Origin: Frankia sp. AiPa1
Lineage (GTDB): Bacteria > Actinomycetota > Actinomycetes > Frankiales > Frankiaceae
Length of the DNA stretch: 53,754 nt
Assembly (NCBI RefSeq): GCF_023243075.1
Contig: NZ_JALKFZ020000119.1
Location: 1-53,754, forward strand
Reading direction: 5' to 3'
Shown piece after piece: positions 29,000-38,978 of this stretch (its first letter is position 1; each line of letters opens with the position of its first letter). The position numbers and the translations under genes were made by a program. The notes below the pieces were generated by a model, which did not search any database, was not told where the DNA came from, and worked only from the letters and a program-made list of their open reading frames with translations.

Positions 29000-30001
29000 T
29001 CATTCCTTGCGCACCTCGATAACCTCGGCTCCTCTGCGGTCGACAGCGAGCGGCAGCACCGAGAACCCGCTGGTCACGACATCGGCGGCCAGCACCGCCT
29101 GCTGCCTGCCCACCGCCAGTGCCAGCACCGAAGGTCCGGATCCCGACAGGGTCGCGGCGATGCCGAGGTCCCGCAGCCGGCCGACCAGCTCCCCGGCGGC
29201 CCCGGCAGTGGGTAGCCGGTAGGGCTGGTGCAGAAAGTCCTCGGTGGCCTGGAGCAGCACCGATGCCCGCGTGTCAGCAGCCGCGGGTTCCGCCGCCGAC
29301 ATCGCGAGCGCAAGCAGCGCGGCCCGGCCGACCGTGCGGGCCGCGTCGGCGAGCGGGACCCGCCCCGGCAGCGCCCCGCGGGACGCCTCGGTCGACTGGC
29401 GCAGCGCCGGGACGAACACCACCGGCCGGACCTGCTCGAACGGCTCCACCCGCAGACAGTCCGCACCGTGCGAGCCCGACCAGGCCACGGTGAAACCGCC
29501 GGCCAGCGCGGCGGCGACGTTGTCCGGATGGCCCTCGATCTCGTCCGCCAGCCGCAGCATCCAGCCGGCGGCGGCATCACCAGGGCCGGCCGCCTCACCC
29601 GACCTGGCGAGCGGGTCGTCGGCGCCGCACAGGGCAGCGGCGGCGGCGATGCCGGCGACGATCGCCGCGGCCGACGAGCCGAGTCCCCGCCCGTGCGGAA
29701 TCCGGTTGACGCAGCGCAACGCGAGGCCCGGCTGCGGCCGGCCGAGCACGTCGAAGGCGGCGCGGATCGCCCGCACCACCAGATGTGTCTCGTCCTGGGC
29801 CACGGCATCCGCGCCGACGACCTCCACGGTCAGACCGGTGGTGGTCAGTTCCACGTCGACCTCGTCGTGCAGGCCGAGAGCGAGCCCGAAGGCGTCGAAG
29901 CCGGGCCCAAGGTTCGCGCTGGTCGCGGGCACCCTGACCCGCACCCGCCCGGGCAGGCCACGCCCGCCGGCCGCATCGGCCACGCCCGCGCGGGACGTCA
30001 C
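29000..30001 (-). CDS. thrB: Homoserine kinase
   Basis: GHMP-family enzyme that phosphorylates homoserine in threonine synthesis. The 333-aa protein has [22 protein letters not shown] at the N-terminus, the ATP-binding motif [17 protein letters not shown], and the C-terminal motif 3 as [13 protein letters not shown]. The start chosen is GTG at 30001, which overlaps the thrC stop by 4 nt (GTGA); the longer frame to 30121 lies inside thrC. It is the last gene of the lysA-hom-thrC-thrB series. Confidence 0.94.
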   Translation of the reverse strand: MTSRAGVADAAGGRGLPGRVRVRVPATSANLGPGFDAFGLALGLHDEVDVELTTTGLTVEVVGADAVAQDETHLVVRAIRAAFDVLGRPQPGLALRCVNRIPHGRGLGSSAAAIVAGIAAAAALCGADDPLARSGEAAGPGDAAAGWMLRLADEIEGHPDNVAAALAGGFTVAWSGSHGADCLRVEPFEQVRPVVFVPALRQSTEASRGALPGRVPLADAARTVGRAALLALAMSAAEPAAADTRASVLLQATEDFLHQPYRLPTAGAAGELVGRLRDLGIAATLSGSGPSVLALAVGRQQAVLAADVVTSGFSVLPLAVDRRGAEVIEVRKE

Positions 30002-31230
30002 GAGGTGGGCAGCCCGAGCGCCTCGGCCGCGCCGGCGACGGTCGGTCGGATCGTCTCCGGCCGCGCCGCCCCGCTGATCGCCCAGTCGGGATCCTTCAGA
30101 CCGTTGCCGGTGACCGTGCACACGACCCGTGACCCGGACTCGATCCGGCCGTCAGCTCGCGCCATCAGCAGACCGGCGATGCTGGCGGCGCTGGACGGCT
30201 CGACGAACACGCCCTCCCGGTGCGCGAGCAACCGGTAGGCGGAAAGGATCTGCCGGTCGTTGACGGCGTCGATGAGGCCGCCGGAGGAGTCCCGCGCATC
30301 GACGGCGAACTCCCAGGATGCCGGGTTGCCGATCCGGATCGCCGTGGCGATCGTCTGCGGTGCGGCCACCACTTCGCCGCGCACGATGGGTGCCGCACCC
30401 GCGGCCTGGAACCCGCACATCCGGGGCCGGCCGGACCCGGTGAGCGCGTCCTGCTCGGTGTAACCCCGCCAGTAGGCGGTGATGTTGCCGGCGTTGCCGA
30501 CCGGCAGGCAGTGCACGTCGGGCGCCCGCCCGAGCGCATCGATGATCTCGAACGACGCCGTCTTCTGCCCCTCGATGCGAAACGGGTTCACCGAGTTGAC
30601 CAGGGTCACCGGGGAGGTGTCGGCGAGTCCGCGGGCGACCTGCAGACAGTCGTCGAACGAGCCGTCAAGCTGCAGCAGCCGCGCGCCGTGCACGAGCGCC
30701 TGGGCAAGCTTACCCAGAGCGATCTTGCCGCTGGGGACGAGCACCGCACAGGTGATGCCGGCCCGGGCGGCATACGCGGCGGCCGACGCCGAGGTGTTGC
30801 CGGTGGACGCGCAGATCACCGCCTGCGAGCCCGCGCCGACGGCGAGGCTCAGCGCCACCGTCATCCCCCGGTCCTTGAACGAACCGGTCGGATTGGCCCC
30901 TTCGACCTTGAGATGAACCTCACATCCGGTCAGCTCGGAGAGATGGGGTGCTGGCACCAATGGGGTACCGCCCTCCAGCAGGGTGATCACCGGAGTGTCC
31001 GCATGAACCGGCAACCGGTCGCGGTACTCCTCGATGACGCCCCGCCAGGGCCGGAACGACCCCAGCCCTCCCACAGGCGGCCCAGCCCCTCCGGACGGCC
31101 CAGCGTCCGCGGACGTCGGGACGCCGCTCGACGACCCACTTCCCGCAGGCGGCACGGCCTGCGCGGACGGCCCGAGCGCGGACGCTCCACCTGTGGTGGA
31201 CGACACATCGACCGTGGACGACGTGATCAC
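29998..31230 (-). CDS. thrC: Threonine synthase
   Basis: PLP enzyme that converts O-phosphohomoserine to threonine. The 410-aa protein binds PLP through Lys119 in [12 protein letters not shown]; the phosphate-binding glycine loop is [15 protein letters not shown]. The catalytic domain begins at about residue 58 ([18 protein letters not shown]), preceded by some 55 Gly/Ser/Pro-rich residues that are not part of the family; translation may start later than the first codon at 31230. It shares 4 nt with hom upstream and 4 nt with thrB downstream. Confidence 0.94.
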   Translation of the reverse strand: MITSSTVDVSSTTGGASALGPSAQAVPPAGSGSSSGVPTSADAGPSGGAGPPVGGLGSFRPWRGVIEEYRDRLPVHADTPVITLLEGGTPLVPAPHLSELTGCEVHLKVEGANPTGSFKDRGMTVALSLAVGAGSQAVICASTGNTSASAAAYAARAGITCAVLVPSGKIALGKLAQALVHGARLLQLDGSFDDCLQVARGLADTSPVTLVNSVNPFRIEGQKTASFEIIDALGRAPDVHCLPVGNAGNITAYWRGYTEQDALTGSGRPRMCGFQAAGAAPIVRGEVVAAPQTIATAIRIGNPASWEFAVDARDSSGGLIDAVNDRQILSAYRLLAHREGVFVEPSSAASIAGLLMARADGRIESGSRVVCTVTGNGLKDPDWAISGAARPETIRPTVAGAAEALGLPTS

Positions 31231-32510
31231 GGCTCACCTCCCTCGACCCGCAGCACCCCGGACACCGCCCGCACCTCGGCGAGGCCACGCAGCTCCTCGA
31301 CGGTGGCGGACAGCGCCGCGTCCGGCGCCGCATGCGTCACCAGGACCAGGCTCGCGTCGTCGCCGCGGCCTTCCTGACGGACGCTTCTGATGGACACATC
31401 GTGACGCGCGAAGGCACCGGCGACCGCCGCGAGCACGCCGGTCTTGTCGGTGACGTCGAGGTTCACGTGGTACCTCGTCACGGTACGGCCCATCGGCAGC
31501 ACGGGCAGGGCCGCGTAGGACGACTCACCTGGGCCGCTCCGTCCGGCGATGCGGTTGCGCGCGACCGCGACCACGTCACCGAGCACGGCCGACGCTGTCG
31601 GCGCGCCACCGGCGCCCTGGCCGTAGAACATCAGCTGCCCCGCCGCCTCCGCCTCGACGAACACGGCGTTGAACGCCTCGCGCACCCCGGCCAGCGGGTG
31701 CGTGCGCGGGATCATCGCCGGATGGACGCGGACGCTGATCCCCTCGGACTGCGCCGAGCGCTCGGCGACGGCCAGCGCCTTCACGGTGCACCCGAGCTCC
31801 CGGGCGCTGGCGATGTCGGCGGCGGTGACGTCCCCGATGCCCTGGCGGTAGACGTCGTCGATCGTCACCGGGGTGTGAAAGGCCAGTTGGGCCATGATCG
31901 CGGCCTTGGCGGCGGCGTCGAAGCCGTCGATGTCGGCGGACGGATCGGCTTCGGCGTACCCGAGCGCACCGGCCTCGGCGAGCGCCTCGGAGAACGACGC
32001 ACCGGTCTCGTCCATCCGGGTGAGCACGAAGTTGGTGGTGCCGTTGACGATTCCGAGCACCCGGCGGACTCGGTCGCCGGCCAGGCTCTCGCGCAGCGGC
32101 CGGATCAGCGGGATCGCCCCACCGACGGCCGCCTCGTAGTAGAGGTCGGTGCCGCCGGCGGCGGCCGCGTCGTGCAGCAGGGCGCCGTGCGAGGCCAGCA
32201 GGGCCTTGTTCGCCGTCACCACGGGTTTACCGGCGTTCAGGGCGGCGAGCATCCACGCGCGGGCCGGCTCCACCCCACCGACGACCTCGATGACCAGGTC
32301 GACGTCGTCGCGGGCGACGAGCGCGGCGGCATCCCCGGTGAGCAGCGCGGGGTCGACCTCGGGGTCGCGGACCCGCTCGGGCCGGCGCACCGCGATGCCG
32401 ACCAGGCGCAACGGCTCACCGACCCGGGCGGCCAGATCGTCCGCGCTGGTGCGCAGCAACCGGACGATCTCGGTGCCGACCACGCCGCAGCCGAGCAGAG
32501 CGAGGTTCAT
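31227..32510 (-). CDS. hom: Homoserine dehydrogenase
   Basis: The enzyme reduces aspartate semialdehyde to homoserine, the branch point to threonine and methionine. The 427-aa protein has an N-terminal NAD(P)-binding fold ([17 protein letters not shown]), the central catalytic domain ([44 protein letters not shown]) and a C-terminal ACT domain ([25 protein letters not shown], split) that normally senses threonine. It overlaps lysA by 4 nt. Confidence 0.95.
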   Translation of the reverse strand: MNLALLGCGVVGTEIVRLLRTSADDLAARVGEPLRLVGIAVRRPERVRDPEVDPALLTGDAAALVARDDVDLVIEVVGGVEPARAWMLAALNAGKPVVTANKALLASHGALLHDAAAAGGTDLYYEAAVGGAIPLIRPLRESLAGDRVRRVLGIVNGTTNFVLTRMDETGASFSEALAEAGALGYAEADPSADIDGFDAAAKAAIMAQLAFHTPVTIDDVYRQGIGDVTAADIASARELGCTVKALAVAERSAQSEGISVRVHPAMIPRTHPLAGVREAFNAVFVEAEAAGQLMFYGQGAGGAPTASAVLGDVVAVARNRIAGRSGPGESSYAALPVLPMGRTVTRYHVNLDVTDKTGVLAAVAGAFARHDVSIRSVRQEGRGDDASLVLVTHAAPDAALSATVEELRGLAEVRAVSGVLRVEGGEP

Positions 32511-34027
32511 CGTCCCGCCCCAGAGCCGGCCGAGTTCGCCGCGGGCGCCGAACTGCCCGCGGGCGGCGAGGCGCCCGCATGCCCCACATTCACCTGATTC
32601 CCCGAATTCGCCGAGTTCGCCGTGCCCGCGAAGTCCGCCTCCGCGGTCGAGGCCACCGTAGTCGTCAGGTCCGACAACTCGGCCGGATCGACGTCGAGGC
32701 GGAGCAGGTCGTCCTCGGTCTCCCTGCGGACGATCACCCGGGCGGACCCGTCACGCACGGCGATGACCGGCGGGCGGGGCACATGGTTGTAGTTGCTCGC
32801 CATCGACCGGTGGTAAGCGCCGCTGGCGGGCACGGCCACGAGGTCACCGGGGCGCACATCGTCCGGCAGCGCGACGTCGTGCGCGACGACGTCGCCGGAC
32901 TCACAGTGCCGCCCCACCAGGGTGACGACATGCGTGCTCGGCGCGCCGGGCCGGGAGACCAGGCGAGCGGTGTAGCGGGCGTCGTAGAGGGAGGTTCGGA
33001 TGTTGTCGCTCATCCCGCCGTCGACGCTGACGAAGGTGCGCAGGCCGGGCAGCTCCTTGACCGTGCCGACCTCGTAGAGCGTCACCGTCGTCGAGCCGAT
33101 CAGCGCCCGGCCAGGCTCCACGCCGAGCCGCGGGACGGCCAGACCCGCGGCGGCGCATTCCTTGCCGACGACGGCAAGAAGCCGCTCGGCGAACTCGTCC
33201 ACCTCGAGTGGGGCGTCCTCGCTGGTGTAGGCGATGCCGAGGCCGCCACCGAGGTCGAGCTCGGGTAGTTCGAGGCCGTGGTCGTCGCGGATGCGGGCGA
33301 GCAGGCCGACCATGCGGTGCGCGGCCAGGCCGAAGCCGGCAGTGTCGAAGATCTGCGAGCCGATGTGGGCGTGCAGGCCGACGAGCTCAAGGCTCTCGGT
33401 GGCCAGCACTCGGGCCACCGCCTCGGCCGCCGACCCGTCGGCGAGCGAGAACCCGAACTTCTGGTCCTCCTGACCCGTGGAAATATAGCTATGGGTATGC
33501 GCTTCAACGCCTGGAGTGACGCGGACGAGCACCCGCTGACGCACCCCCGCCTCAGCGGCGAGAGCGGCGAGACGGTCGATCTCGACGAAGCTGTCGAGGA
33601 CGATCCGCCCGACCCGATAGTCCAGCGCCGCCCGCAGCTCGCCGACCGACTTGTTGTTGCCATGAAAGATCAGCCGCTCGGCCGGGAATCCCACTGAACG
33701 CGCCACGGCCAGTTCGCCACCGGTGCACACGTCAAGGCACAGGCCCTCGTCCTCGACCCAGCGGGCGACGGCCCGACACAGAAACGCCTTGCCCGCGTAA
33801 TAAACATCACAGTCGGCGAACGCCCGGTGCCAGGCCGCGGCACGCGCACGGAAGTCGGCCTCGTCCAGCACGAATGCCGGCGTGCCGAACTCGGCGGCAA
33901 GCATGTCCGCCCGCACCCCGCCGACGCGCAGCACCCCGTCCGGGTCAATCCGGGCCGTGGCCGGCCAGAGGTTCTCCTCCAGGCCGGCCGCCGGCCCCGC
34001 CACGGTGGTGGGTTCGGTCTCGCTCAT
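32507..34027 (-). CDS. lysA: Diaminopimelate decarboxylase
   Basis: Last enzyme of lysine synthesis, PLP dependent, fold type III. The 506-aa protein has the PLP lysine Lys80 in DVYYAGKAFLCRAV, HGNNKSVGELRAAL, GLHAHIGSQIFD, the glycine loop LDLGGGLGIAYT and the active-site GRHCESGDVVAHD with its Cys. The C-terminal 55 residues are low-complexity Ala/Ser/Asn-rich (SANSGNQVNVGHAG) and lie outside the family's usual length. Start is ATG at 34027 after GGAGACG. Its last codons overlap hom. Confidence 0.95.
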   Translation of the reverse strand: MSETEPTTVAGPAAGLEENLWPATARIDPDGVLRVGGVRADMLAAEFGTPAFVLDEADFRARAAAWHRAFADCDVYYAGKAFLCRAVARWVEDEGLCLDVCTGGELAVARSVGFPAERLIFHGNNKSVGELRAALDYRVGRIVLDSFVEIDRLAALAAEAGVRQRVLVRVTPGVEAHTHSYISTGQEDQKFGFSLADGSAAEAVARVLATESLELVGLHAHIGSQIFDTAGFGLAAHRMVGLLARIRDDHGLELPELDLGGGLGIAYTSEDAPLEVDEFAERLLAVVGKECAAAGLAVPRLGVEPGRALIGSTTVTLYEVGTVKELPGLRTFVSVDGGMSDNIRTSLYDARYTARLVSRPGAPSTHVVTLVGRHCESGDVVAHDVALPDDVRPGDLVAVPASGAYHRSMASNYNHVPRPPVIAVRDGSARVIVRRETEDDLLRLDVDPAELSDLTTTVASTAEADFAGTANSANSGNQVNVGHAGASPPAGSSAPAANSAGSGAGR

Positions 34028-34092
34028 CTCGTCTCCGCCAACCTTGCCGAGCCGGCCGTCCATACCCGGCCTGGGTTCCTGACGCACGCGCC

Positions 34093-35751
34093 TCACATCC
34101 GATCGGGGGCACTCACGCCGAGCAGCGCGAGGCCGTTCGCGAGCACCACCTGCGTGGCCGCGGCCAGCAGCAGCCGGGCGCCGGTGAGTGGGCCGGCCGG
34201 TTCGTCCCCCTGCGGGAGTACCCGGCAGGCGTCGTAGAACCGGTGGTAAATCCCGGCGAGTTCCTCGAGGTACCGCGCCACCCGGTGCGGACCGCGCAGG
34301 CTCGCCGCCGCGTCGACGACCCGCGGGAACTCCCCGAGGGACCGCAGCAGGTCGACCTCGCGCGAGTGGTTCAGCAACGCCACGTCCGCGCCCTCGGGAG
34401 ACAGCACGAGCCCGAGCGCCTCGGCGTTGCGCAGCAGCGAACTGATCCGGGCGTGCGCGTACTGCACGTAGAAGACCGGGTTGTCGCTGGTCTGCCGGGA
34501 GATCAGGTCCAGGTCGAGCTCTAGGGACGAGTCGTGCGACACCCGCACCAGCGAATAGCGCGCCGCGTCGACCCCGACCGCGTCGACCAGGTCGTGCAGG
34601 GTGAGGAACGTCCCGGCCCGCTTGGACATCTTCACCGGCTCACCGCCGCGGGTCAGCGACACCATCTGCCCGATGATGACCTCGAGGTTGACCTCCGGAT
34701 CATCCCCGAAACAGGCCGCGATCGCCTTCAGTCGGCCGATGTAGCCGTGATGGTCGGCACCGAGCAGGTAGACGGCCTTGTCGAAACCTCGGCCCCGCTT
34801 GTCGCGGTAGTAGGCGGCATCGGCACAGAAGTACGTCCCCTGGCCGTCGCTCTTGACGAGAACCCGGTCCTTGTCGTCGCCGAAGTCGGTGGTGCGCAGC
34901 CAGACCGCGCCGTCAGCGTCGAAGACATGGCCCTGCGCCCGCAGATCGTCGACGGCCTTCGCCAGCCCACCGGCGTCGTGCAGCGCCTTCTCGGACGCCC
35001 ACGTGTCGAAGTGGACGCCGAAGCCCTCCAGGGTGCTACGAATCTCGGTCAGCATCAGCGTGAGGCCATGGTGGGCGGCGACGGCGAGCGCCTCGTCCGG
35101 CGGCAGCTCGAGCAGGTCCGGCCGCTCGGCGAGCACCGCTGTCGCGATCTCCGCCACGTACGCCCCATGGTAGCCGTCCGCCGGGATCTCCCGCCCCGCC
35201 GCCGCTGCCAGCACCGACGCACCGAACCGGGCGATCTGCACCCCGGCATCGTTGACGTAGTACTCCCCGCCCACCGCGTACCCGGCCGCGGTGAGGATGC
35301 GCACCAACGCGTCCCCCACCGCCGCCCAGCGCGCCGAGGCGAGCGTGACCGGCCCGGTCGGGTTCGCGCTGACGAACTCCAGGTTGATCCGCACGTCCCG
35401 CGGCTTCGGCGCATGACCGTACTCGGCGCCCGCCCGCAGCACCCGGCGGGCCACCTCGCCCAGCGCCGCCCCGGCCAGCGTGACGTTCAGGAACCCCGGC
35501 CCCGCGATGTCGACCCGCGCGACGCCGTCGGTGGCCGCAAGCCTGCCGGCCAGCACCTCGGCGACCGCGCGGGGCGCTCGTCTGGCGGCCTTGGCGAGCT
35601 GAAGTGCCACGGGCGTGGCGTAGTCCCCGTGGTCGGGGTTCTTCGGTCGCTCCACCGTGACAGTGGTCGGCACCGGCACGTCCAGGTCGCCGTCGGCCAC
35701 CGCGCGGCCAATGGCCGCCACGATGGCGTCAGCGAGATCGGCAGGGGTCAT
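34093..35751 (-). CDS. argS: Arginyl-tRNA synthetase
   Basis: Class Ia aminoacyl-tRNA synthetase, 552 aa. It has the ArgRS-specific N-terminal domain ([17 protein letters not shown]), the KMSK-type motif [13 protein letters not shown], and the C-terminal anticodon-binding DALR domain ([15 protein letters not shown]). The HIGH signature is degenerate: after ANPTGP the sequence reads VTLASAR where most enzymes have (L/I)H(V/I)GH(A/T)R, so the catalytic histidines are absent (residues 136-139). Flanking sequence is intact and the gene is full length and in its conserved place, so it probably encodes the only ArgRS. A tRNA-Arg gene lies 520 nt away on the other strand. Confidence 0.94.
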   Translation of the reverse strand: MTPADLADAIVAAIGRAVADGDLDVPVPTTVTVERPKNPDHGDYATPVALQLAKAARRAPRAVAEVLAGRLAATDGVARVDIAGPGFLNVTLAGAALGEVARRVLRAGAEYGHAPKPRDVRINLEFVSANPTGPVTLASARWAAVGDALVRILTAAGYAVGGEYYVNDAGVQIARFGASVLAAAAGREIPADGYHGAYVAEIATAVLAERPDLLELPPDEALAVAAHHGLTLMLTEIRSTLEGFGVHFDTWASEKALHDAGGLAKAVDDLRAQGHVFDADGAVWLRTTDFGDDKDRVLVKSDGQGTYFCADAAYYRDKRGRGFDKAVYLLGADHHGYIGRLKAIAACFGDDPEVNLEVIIGQMVSLTRGGEPVKMSKRAGTFLTLHDLVDAVGVDAARYSLVRVSHDSSLELDLDLISRQTSDNPVFYVQYAHARISSLLRNAEALGLVLSPEGADVALLNHSREVDLLRSLGEFPRVVDAAASLRGPHRVARYLEELAGIYHRFYDACRVLPQGDEPAGPLTGARLLLAAATQVVLANGLALLGVSAPDRM

Positions 35752-35808
35752 GCCGCGATGCTATCGGCGCGCCGACACCGCATGGCCGGCGCGACGCCAG
35801 CGGACACT

Positions 35809-36195
35809 TCAGACGGTCTGACCCTCGGCGAGCTTCTGAACCACCGTGATGAGCTCGTCCGGGTCGAACGGCTTGGTGAGGTAGTAGTCCACGCCGATCC
35901 GCGAACCACGGCGGACGTCGGCCTCCTGCGCCCGGGCGGTCAGCATGATCAGCTTGATTCCGGCCGTGGCCGGGTCCTCACGCAGCTGCGCGGCCACGTC
36001 CCAGCCGTCCATCCGGGGCATCATGATGTCCAGAGTGATCACATGGGGAGCCACCTCACGCACCACCTCCAGCGCGTCGACACCGTCGACGGCCGTGTGC
36101 ACCTCGAATCCTTCCAACTCGAGGTTGACAACCACTAGCTGACGGATCACCGCGTCGTCATCGACAACGAGGACCCTGGGGGCGGCGGCGTACAC
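35809..36195 (-). CDS. Single-domain response regulator
   Basis: The 128-aa protein is a CheY-like receiver alone: acidic pocket VLVVDDDAVIRQLV, phospho-acceptor Asp in VITLDIMMPRMDGWD, switch Thr in IMLTARAQE, and the conserved Lys in YLTKPFDPDEL. There is no output domain, so it acts through protein contact or passes phosphate on. No histidine kinase is nearby. The start is GTG at 36195, as an upstream ATG would include tRNA-proximal sequence. It is 57 nt upstream of argS on the same strand, so they may share a transcript. Confidence 0.9.
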   Translation of the reverse strand: MYAAAPRVLVVDDDAVIRQLVVVNLELEGFEVHTAVDGVDALEVVREVAPHVITLDIMMPRMDGWDVAAQLREDPATAGIKLIMLTARAQEADVRRGSRIGVDYYLTKPFDPDELITVVQKLAEGQTV

Positions 36196-36270
36196 ACCCG
36201 GCAGCTTACGGCCCACCCGGACACGCGACCCACGGTTCCCACCTGGTAACGTGTGATCCGTCAGCCCCGA

Positions 36271-36342
36271 GCCCCCGTAGCTCAGGGGATAGAGCACCGC
36301 CCTCCGGAGGCGGGTGCGCAGGTTCGAATCCTGCCGGGGGCA
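36271..36342 (+). tRNA. tRNA-Arg (anticodon CCG)
   Basis: The 72-nt sequence folds as a cloverleaf: acceptor GCCCCCG/CGGGGGC with discriminator A at 36342, D-arm GCTC/GAGC, anticodon stem CCGCC/GGCGG with loop CTCCGGA (anticodon CCG at 36304-36306, reading CGG), and T-arm GCAGG-TTCGAAT-CCTGC. CCA is not encoded. The gene marks the left border of the accessory region; tRNA genes are frequent integration sites. Confidence 0.97.
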
Positions 36343-36345
36343 CGC

Positions 36346-36382
36346 GCCGGGATTCCATGCTCGCCGCTTTTGGCGGCTTCGG
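36346..36382 (+). repeat. tRNA-proximal repeat, copy 1
   Basis: A 37-nt element ending in ATGCTCGCCGCTTTTGGCGG plus CTTCGG contains the hairpin GCCGC-TTTTG-GCGGC. It starts 4 nt after the tRNA and recurs at 36472-36510; a shortened third version (CACGCCGGGACTCCACGCTC) stands at 36452. Confidence 0.8.
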
Positions 36383-36399
36383 ATCGGCCGCGATGTTGC

Positions 36400-36420
36400 C
36401 CGGGGGGCCTAGCCCCCCGG
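36400..36420. terminator. Hairpin after tRNA-Arg
   Basis: A perfect 9-bp stem, CCGGGGGGC (36400-36408) and GCCCCCCGG (36412-36420), has a 3-nt CTA loop. It lies 58 nt downstream of the tRNA and is a likely terminator for it. Confidence 0.6.
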
Positions 36421-36471
36421 ACCCCCGAGTTCCTGGGTCCGGTTACCGGGGCACGCCGGGACTCCACGCTC

Positions 36472-36510
36472 GCCGCGGGATTGCATGCTCGCCGCTTTTG
36501 GCGGCTTCGG
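36472..36510 (+). repeat. tRNA-proximal repeat, copy 2
   Basis: Second copy of the element at 36346-36382, with the same CCGCTTTTGGCGGCTTCGG end and the same following GTTGCCCGGGG. The two copies and what follows them look like a duplication of about 125 bp. Confidence 0.8.
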
Positions 36511-36784
36511 CGTTGCCCGGGGCCCGGGGCTTTTCTCGCGGATCATGATGGTCCATCACAGCAGACCGGCTGGTTCTGCCCGATCCCCGGTCGGGCTCGG
36601 ACCACGTCCGACGTCCTCGGCGGCACACGCACCGTCCGGCATACCGCGTGGCCGGTGGCGCATGATGCCCCTGCCGTCACCGTCAGCTCCGGTCGTGACG
36701 ACCAGCGAGCCCTCTCCCCAGCACCGACCCGCCACCGCCTCCCCGCCGCTGCGCGTGACGACGGATCGGCCCCGGAAAACCTTC

Positions 36785-36845
36785 ATGTCGCTTCTACAGG
36801 GTTACGAAGGGACAAAACAGGCAGCAAACCCGGTAGAAGCGACAT
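36785..36845. repeat. Long imperfect inverted repeat (stem-loop)
   Basis: ATGTCGCTTCTAC (36785-36797) pairs perfectly with GTAGAAGCGACAT (36833-36845). After one mismatch, GGGTT pairs with AACCC, giving about 18 bp around a loop that reads ACGAAGGGACAAAACAGG. No adjacent gene explains it. Confidence 0.75.
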
Positions 36846-37202
36846 CCCTGCCCATCAGCAACGCCACCACCCCCGAAAAACATCACGGACAGCGAGATTC
36901 GCTGGGTGCAACGGCTGAGGTGGGTGTCGGGGATGGCGCCGGTGTGTTGGTCGGCGTTGGGCTGCAGGCCGGCGAGTTCGACCGATAGCCAGCCGGAACA
37001 TCCGCGAACGCCGCCAAGGGCCGCCCGGGCCGGTCAGATGGGTGTTGACGCGGGCACGCAGTCCTTCGACGTCGTGTCGGACTTGTTCAGCGGTCTCCTA
37101 CGCCCGGGTCGTCGTCCGCGAACAGCTCGCCGCCCGCGGCCATCCCCTGTCCTGAAACGGTGCCCGGTTCGGCCGACATCCGGGCTTTGTACGCTCGCCA
37201 CC

Positions 37203-37823
37203 ATGGGTGTGGGTGACGAGGCGGCCGGGACCAGTGCGCGGACCGTCGCCGCGCCGGAACTGCTGATCGTCGCCGACAGCGTCGCGTGGCGGGCCTGGCT
37301 CGACGTGAACGAGGACGTCTCCGACGGCGTCTGGCTGGTCCTGGCCAAGAAGGGCACCACGTCGCCGACGTCGTTGCGCTACGACCTCGCACTCGAGGAG
37401 GCGCTGTGCAGCGGCTGGATCGACGGGCAGAAGAAGAGCCTGGACGCCGCCACCTTCCAGCAGCGCTTCACCCCGCGCCGTAAGGCCTCACTGTGGTCGG
37501 AGCGCAACACCGTCCTGGTGGCGCGACTGATCGAACAGGGCCGGATGCGGCCCCGGGGGCAGGCCGAGATCGAGCGCGCGAAGGCGGACGGGCGCTGGGA
37601 CCGGGCCTACCCGGGGGCGGCGAAGGCCCAGATCCCCGACGACCTGGCGGCCGCGCTGGCGGCGTCCCCAACGGCCGGCTCGGCGTTCGCCGCGCTGAAC
37701 GGCGCCGATCGCTACTCCGTCCTGCACCGCCTGCTGACGGCATCGAACCCGGCGACCCGCGCCACCCGGCTGACAGCCCTGCTCGCGACGCTGGAAAGCG
37801 GTGGGCCTGTCTCACCGCGGTGA
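37203..37823 (+). CDS. YdeI/OmpD-associated family protein
   Basis: The 206-aa protein fits the YdeI (bacteriocin-protection) family: an N-terminal half with WRAWLDVNEDVSDGVWLVLAKKG and YDLALEEALCSGWIDGQKKSLD, FTPRRKASLWSERN, and a C-terminal helical part with AALAASPTAGSAFAALNGADRY. The E. coli relative is linked to resistance to certain antimicrobial peptides; the biochemical activity is unknown. The ATG at 37203 follows TCGCCACC with no strong ribosome site. It is the first intact gene in the accessory region, and the next gene starts 33 nt later on the same strand. Confidence 0.8.
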   Translation: MGVGDEAAGTSARTVAAPELLIVADSVAWRAWLDVNEDVSDGVWLVLAKKGTTSPTSLRYDLALEEALCSGWIDGQKKSLDAATFQQRFTPRRKASLWSERNTVLVARLIEQGRMRPRGQAEIERAKADGRWDRAYPGAAKAQIPDDLAAALAASPTAGSAFAALNGADRYSVLHRLLTASNPATRATRLTALLATLESGGPVSPR

Positions 37824-37856
37824 TGGCCAGTAGCTCAAGATCTGTACAGTTCGGGA

Positions 37857-38978
37857 ATGATCGCGCAGCTGACGGAGGCCAGATGGCTCTGCGAGACGCT
37901 CGGCGAGATCTTCTGCCTCACCTTCGTCCGTGGAGTCGATGCCGCTGAGGTACTCCGCCGGATGGGCGGCTACCCGGACACCTTCACCGAGCTGAGCCCC
38001 GAGGAGATCTTCGAGCGGCAGACCTCGTACCTCGCCGGCTACCCGCGGATCGCCGGTGCCGTCGAGCTGGCCGGGTGGACCGTGGTCCTCGAACCTAACG
38101 GGTTCGCCGGGGTCGGAACGCTCCTGGCCGCCGTCTCCCAGGGCACCGAGGCGGTGGCCGTGCTTCGCCACGACTACGCCTACCCGCGCTTCGCCTACGC
38201 CGTCGACGGGACGGTACTGACGGCCTTCGACCCCGGCCGGATCGACGAGGTGACGGGAACCGGGACCGGTCGGCTCGGCGCCCACCTCGAGCAGGTCAGA
38301 CGTGCCCCCGTCGATCAGAGCCCGGACGGCGGCGGAGCCGCACGCGATGCCACCCGCGCCGTTGTGCTCGCCGGTCTCGTCACGGGTGTCCTGCCGCCGC
38401 CGAACGCCCTGTCCGGCCCCATGCTGACGGCCCAGTTCGAGCCGTGGTTCACCAGCGCCGCGCCAGAGGACGGCGGCCTGTCGATGAGCGTGGCGGTGCG
38501 TGACCCGCAGCAGGTCGCCCTTCTGATCGACGCCGTCTCCGCCGCCTCGCCGGCCGCGAAACGCGCCACGGCGGTCGCCGAGGTCTGGCGCATCGCCGAT
38601 CATCTCGGCGTCGCCGGTACACCCGGCCTCCGCAAGGCACTCGCCGACGCGGAGGCCGGCCGTTTCCACCGGATCACAGCGTCGTCCCCGCTCGGTCTGG
38701 AGGTACGCGCCTGGCTGCGGCGTGCGTCGACGGCGAGTGGGTCACGCAACGATCCGACGGCCCCGTGGATGACGGAAGCCGAACGCCTTCGCAGCAACCT
38801 GTTCGGCTGGCTGGCCCAAGCCCTGCGCGGCGCGCTGTACCCGGATCCGGACGTCGCCGTGCGAACAGCGCTCTACGCCCTGGGCGTGAGCCTGCCCGCC
38901 CTGTCCGATCCACAGGCCTACGCCGCCGCGCTGTCCCATCTCCGCTCCTCGCTGTCGGCGGATGGTTGTCCGGCTTGA
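37857..38978 (+). CDS. DUF6461-like hypothetical protein
   Basis: The 373-aa product starts MIAQLTEARWLCETLGEIFC and continues with FTELSPEEIFERQTSYL, AVELAGWTVVLEPNGFAG and VLRHDYAYPRFAYAVDG, a pattern I associate with actinobacterial DUF6461 proteins. The assignment is from memory, and the function is not known. The C-terminal half is Ala-rich and helical. The stop codon overlaps the ATG of a shorter downstream frame (TGATG), and that frame encodes a TPR-regulator fragment, so the 3' end may be a deletion junction and the protein may have a non-native C-terminus. Confidence 0.65.
   Translation: MIAQLTEARWLCETLGEIFCLTFVRGVDAAEVLRRMGGYPDTFTELSPEEIFERQTSYLAGYPRIAGAVELAGWTVVLEPNGFAGVGTLLAAVSQGTEAVAVLRHDYAYPRFAYAVDGTVLTAFDPGRIDEVTGTGTGRLGAHLEQVRRAPVDQSPDGGGAARDATRAVVLAGLVTGVLPPPNALSGPMLTAQFEPWFTSAAPEDGGLSMSVAVRDPQQVALLIDAVSAASPAAKRATAVAEVWRIADHLGVAGTPGLRKALADAEAGRFHRITASSPLGLEVRAWLRRASTASGSRNDPTAPWMTEAERLRSNLFGWLAQALRGALYPDPDVAVRTALYALGVSLPALSDPQAYAAALSHLRSSLSADGCPA

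Larger units (their letters stand above)
36343..37202. other. 860-nt repeat- and hairpin-rich region after tRNA-Arg
   Basis: No supported gene lies here. The stretch holds two repeats of an approximately 37-bp element, a strong hairpin, an inverted repeat at 36785-36845, and short open frames without domains. It is where the conserved block ends. Confidence 0.6.

Noticed and set aside
36785..36845. Inverted repeat as a solitary CRISPR repeat or attC site
   Set aside because: There is only one copy, no spacers, no cas genes and no integron integrase nearby; the structure is better described as a stem-loop.
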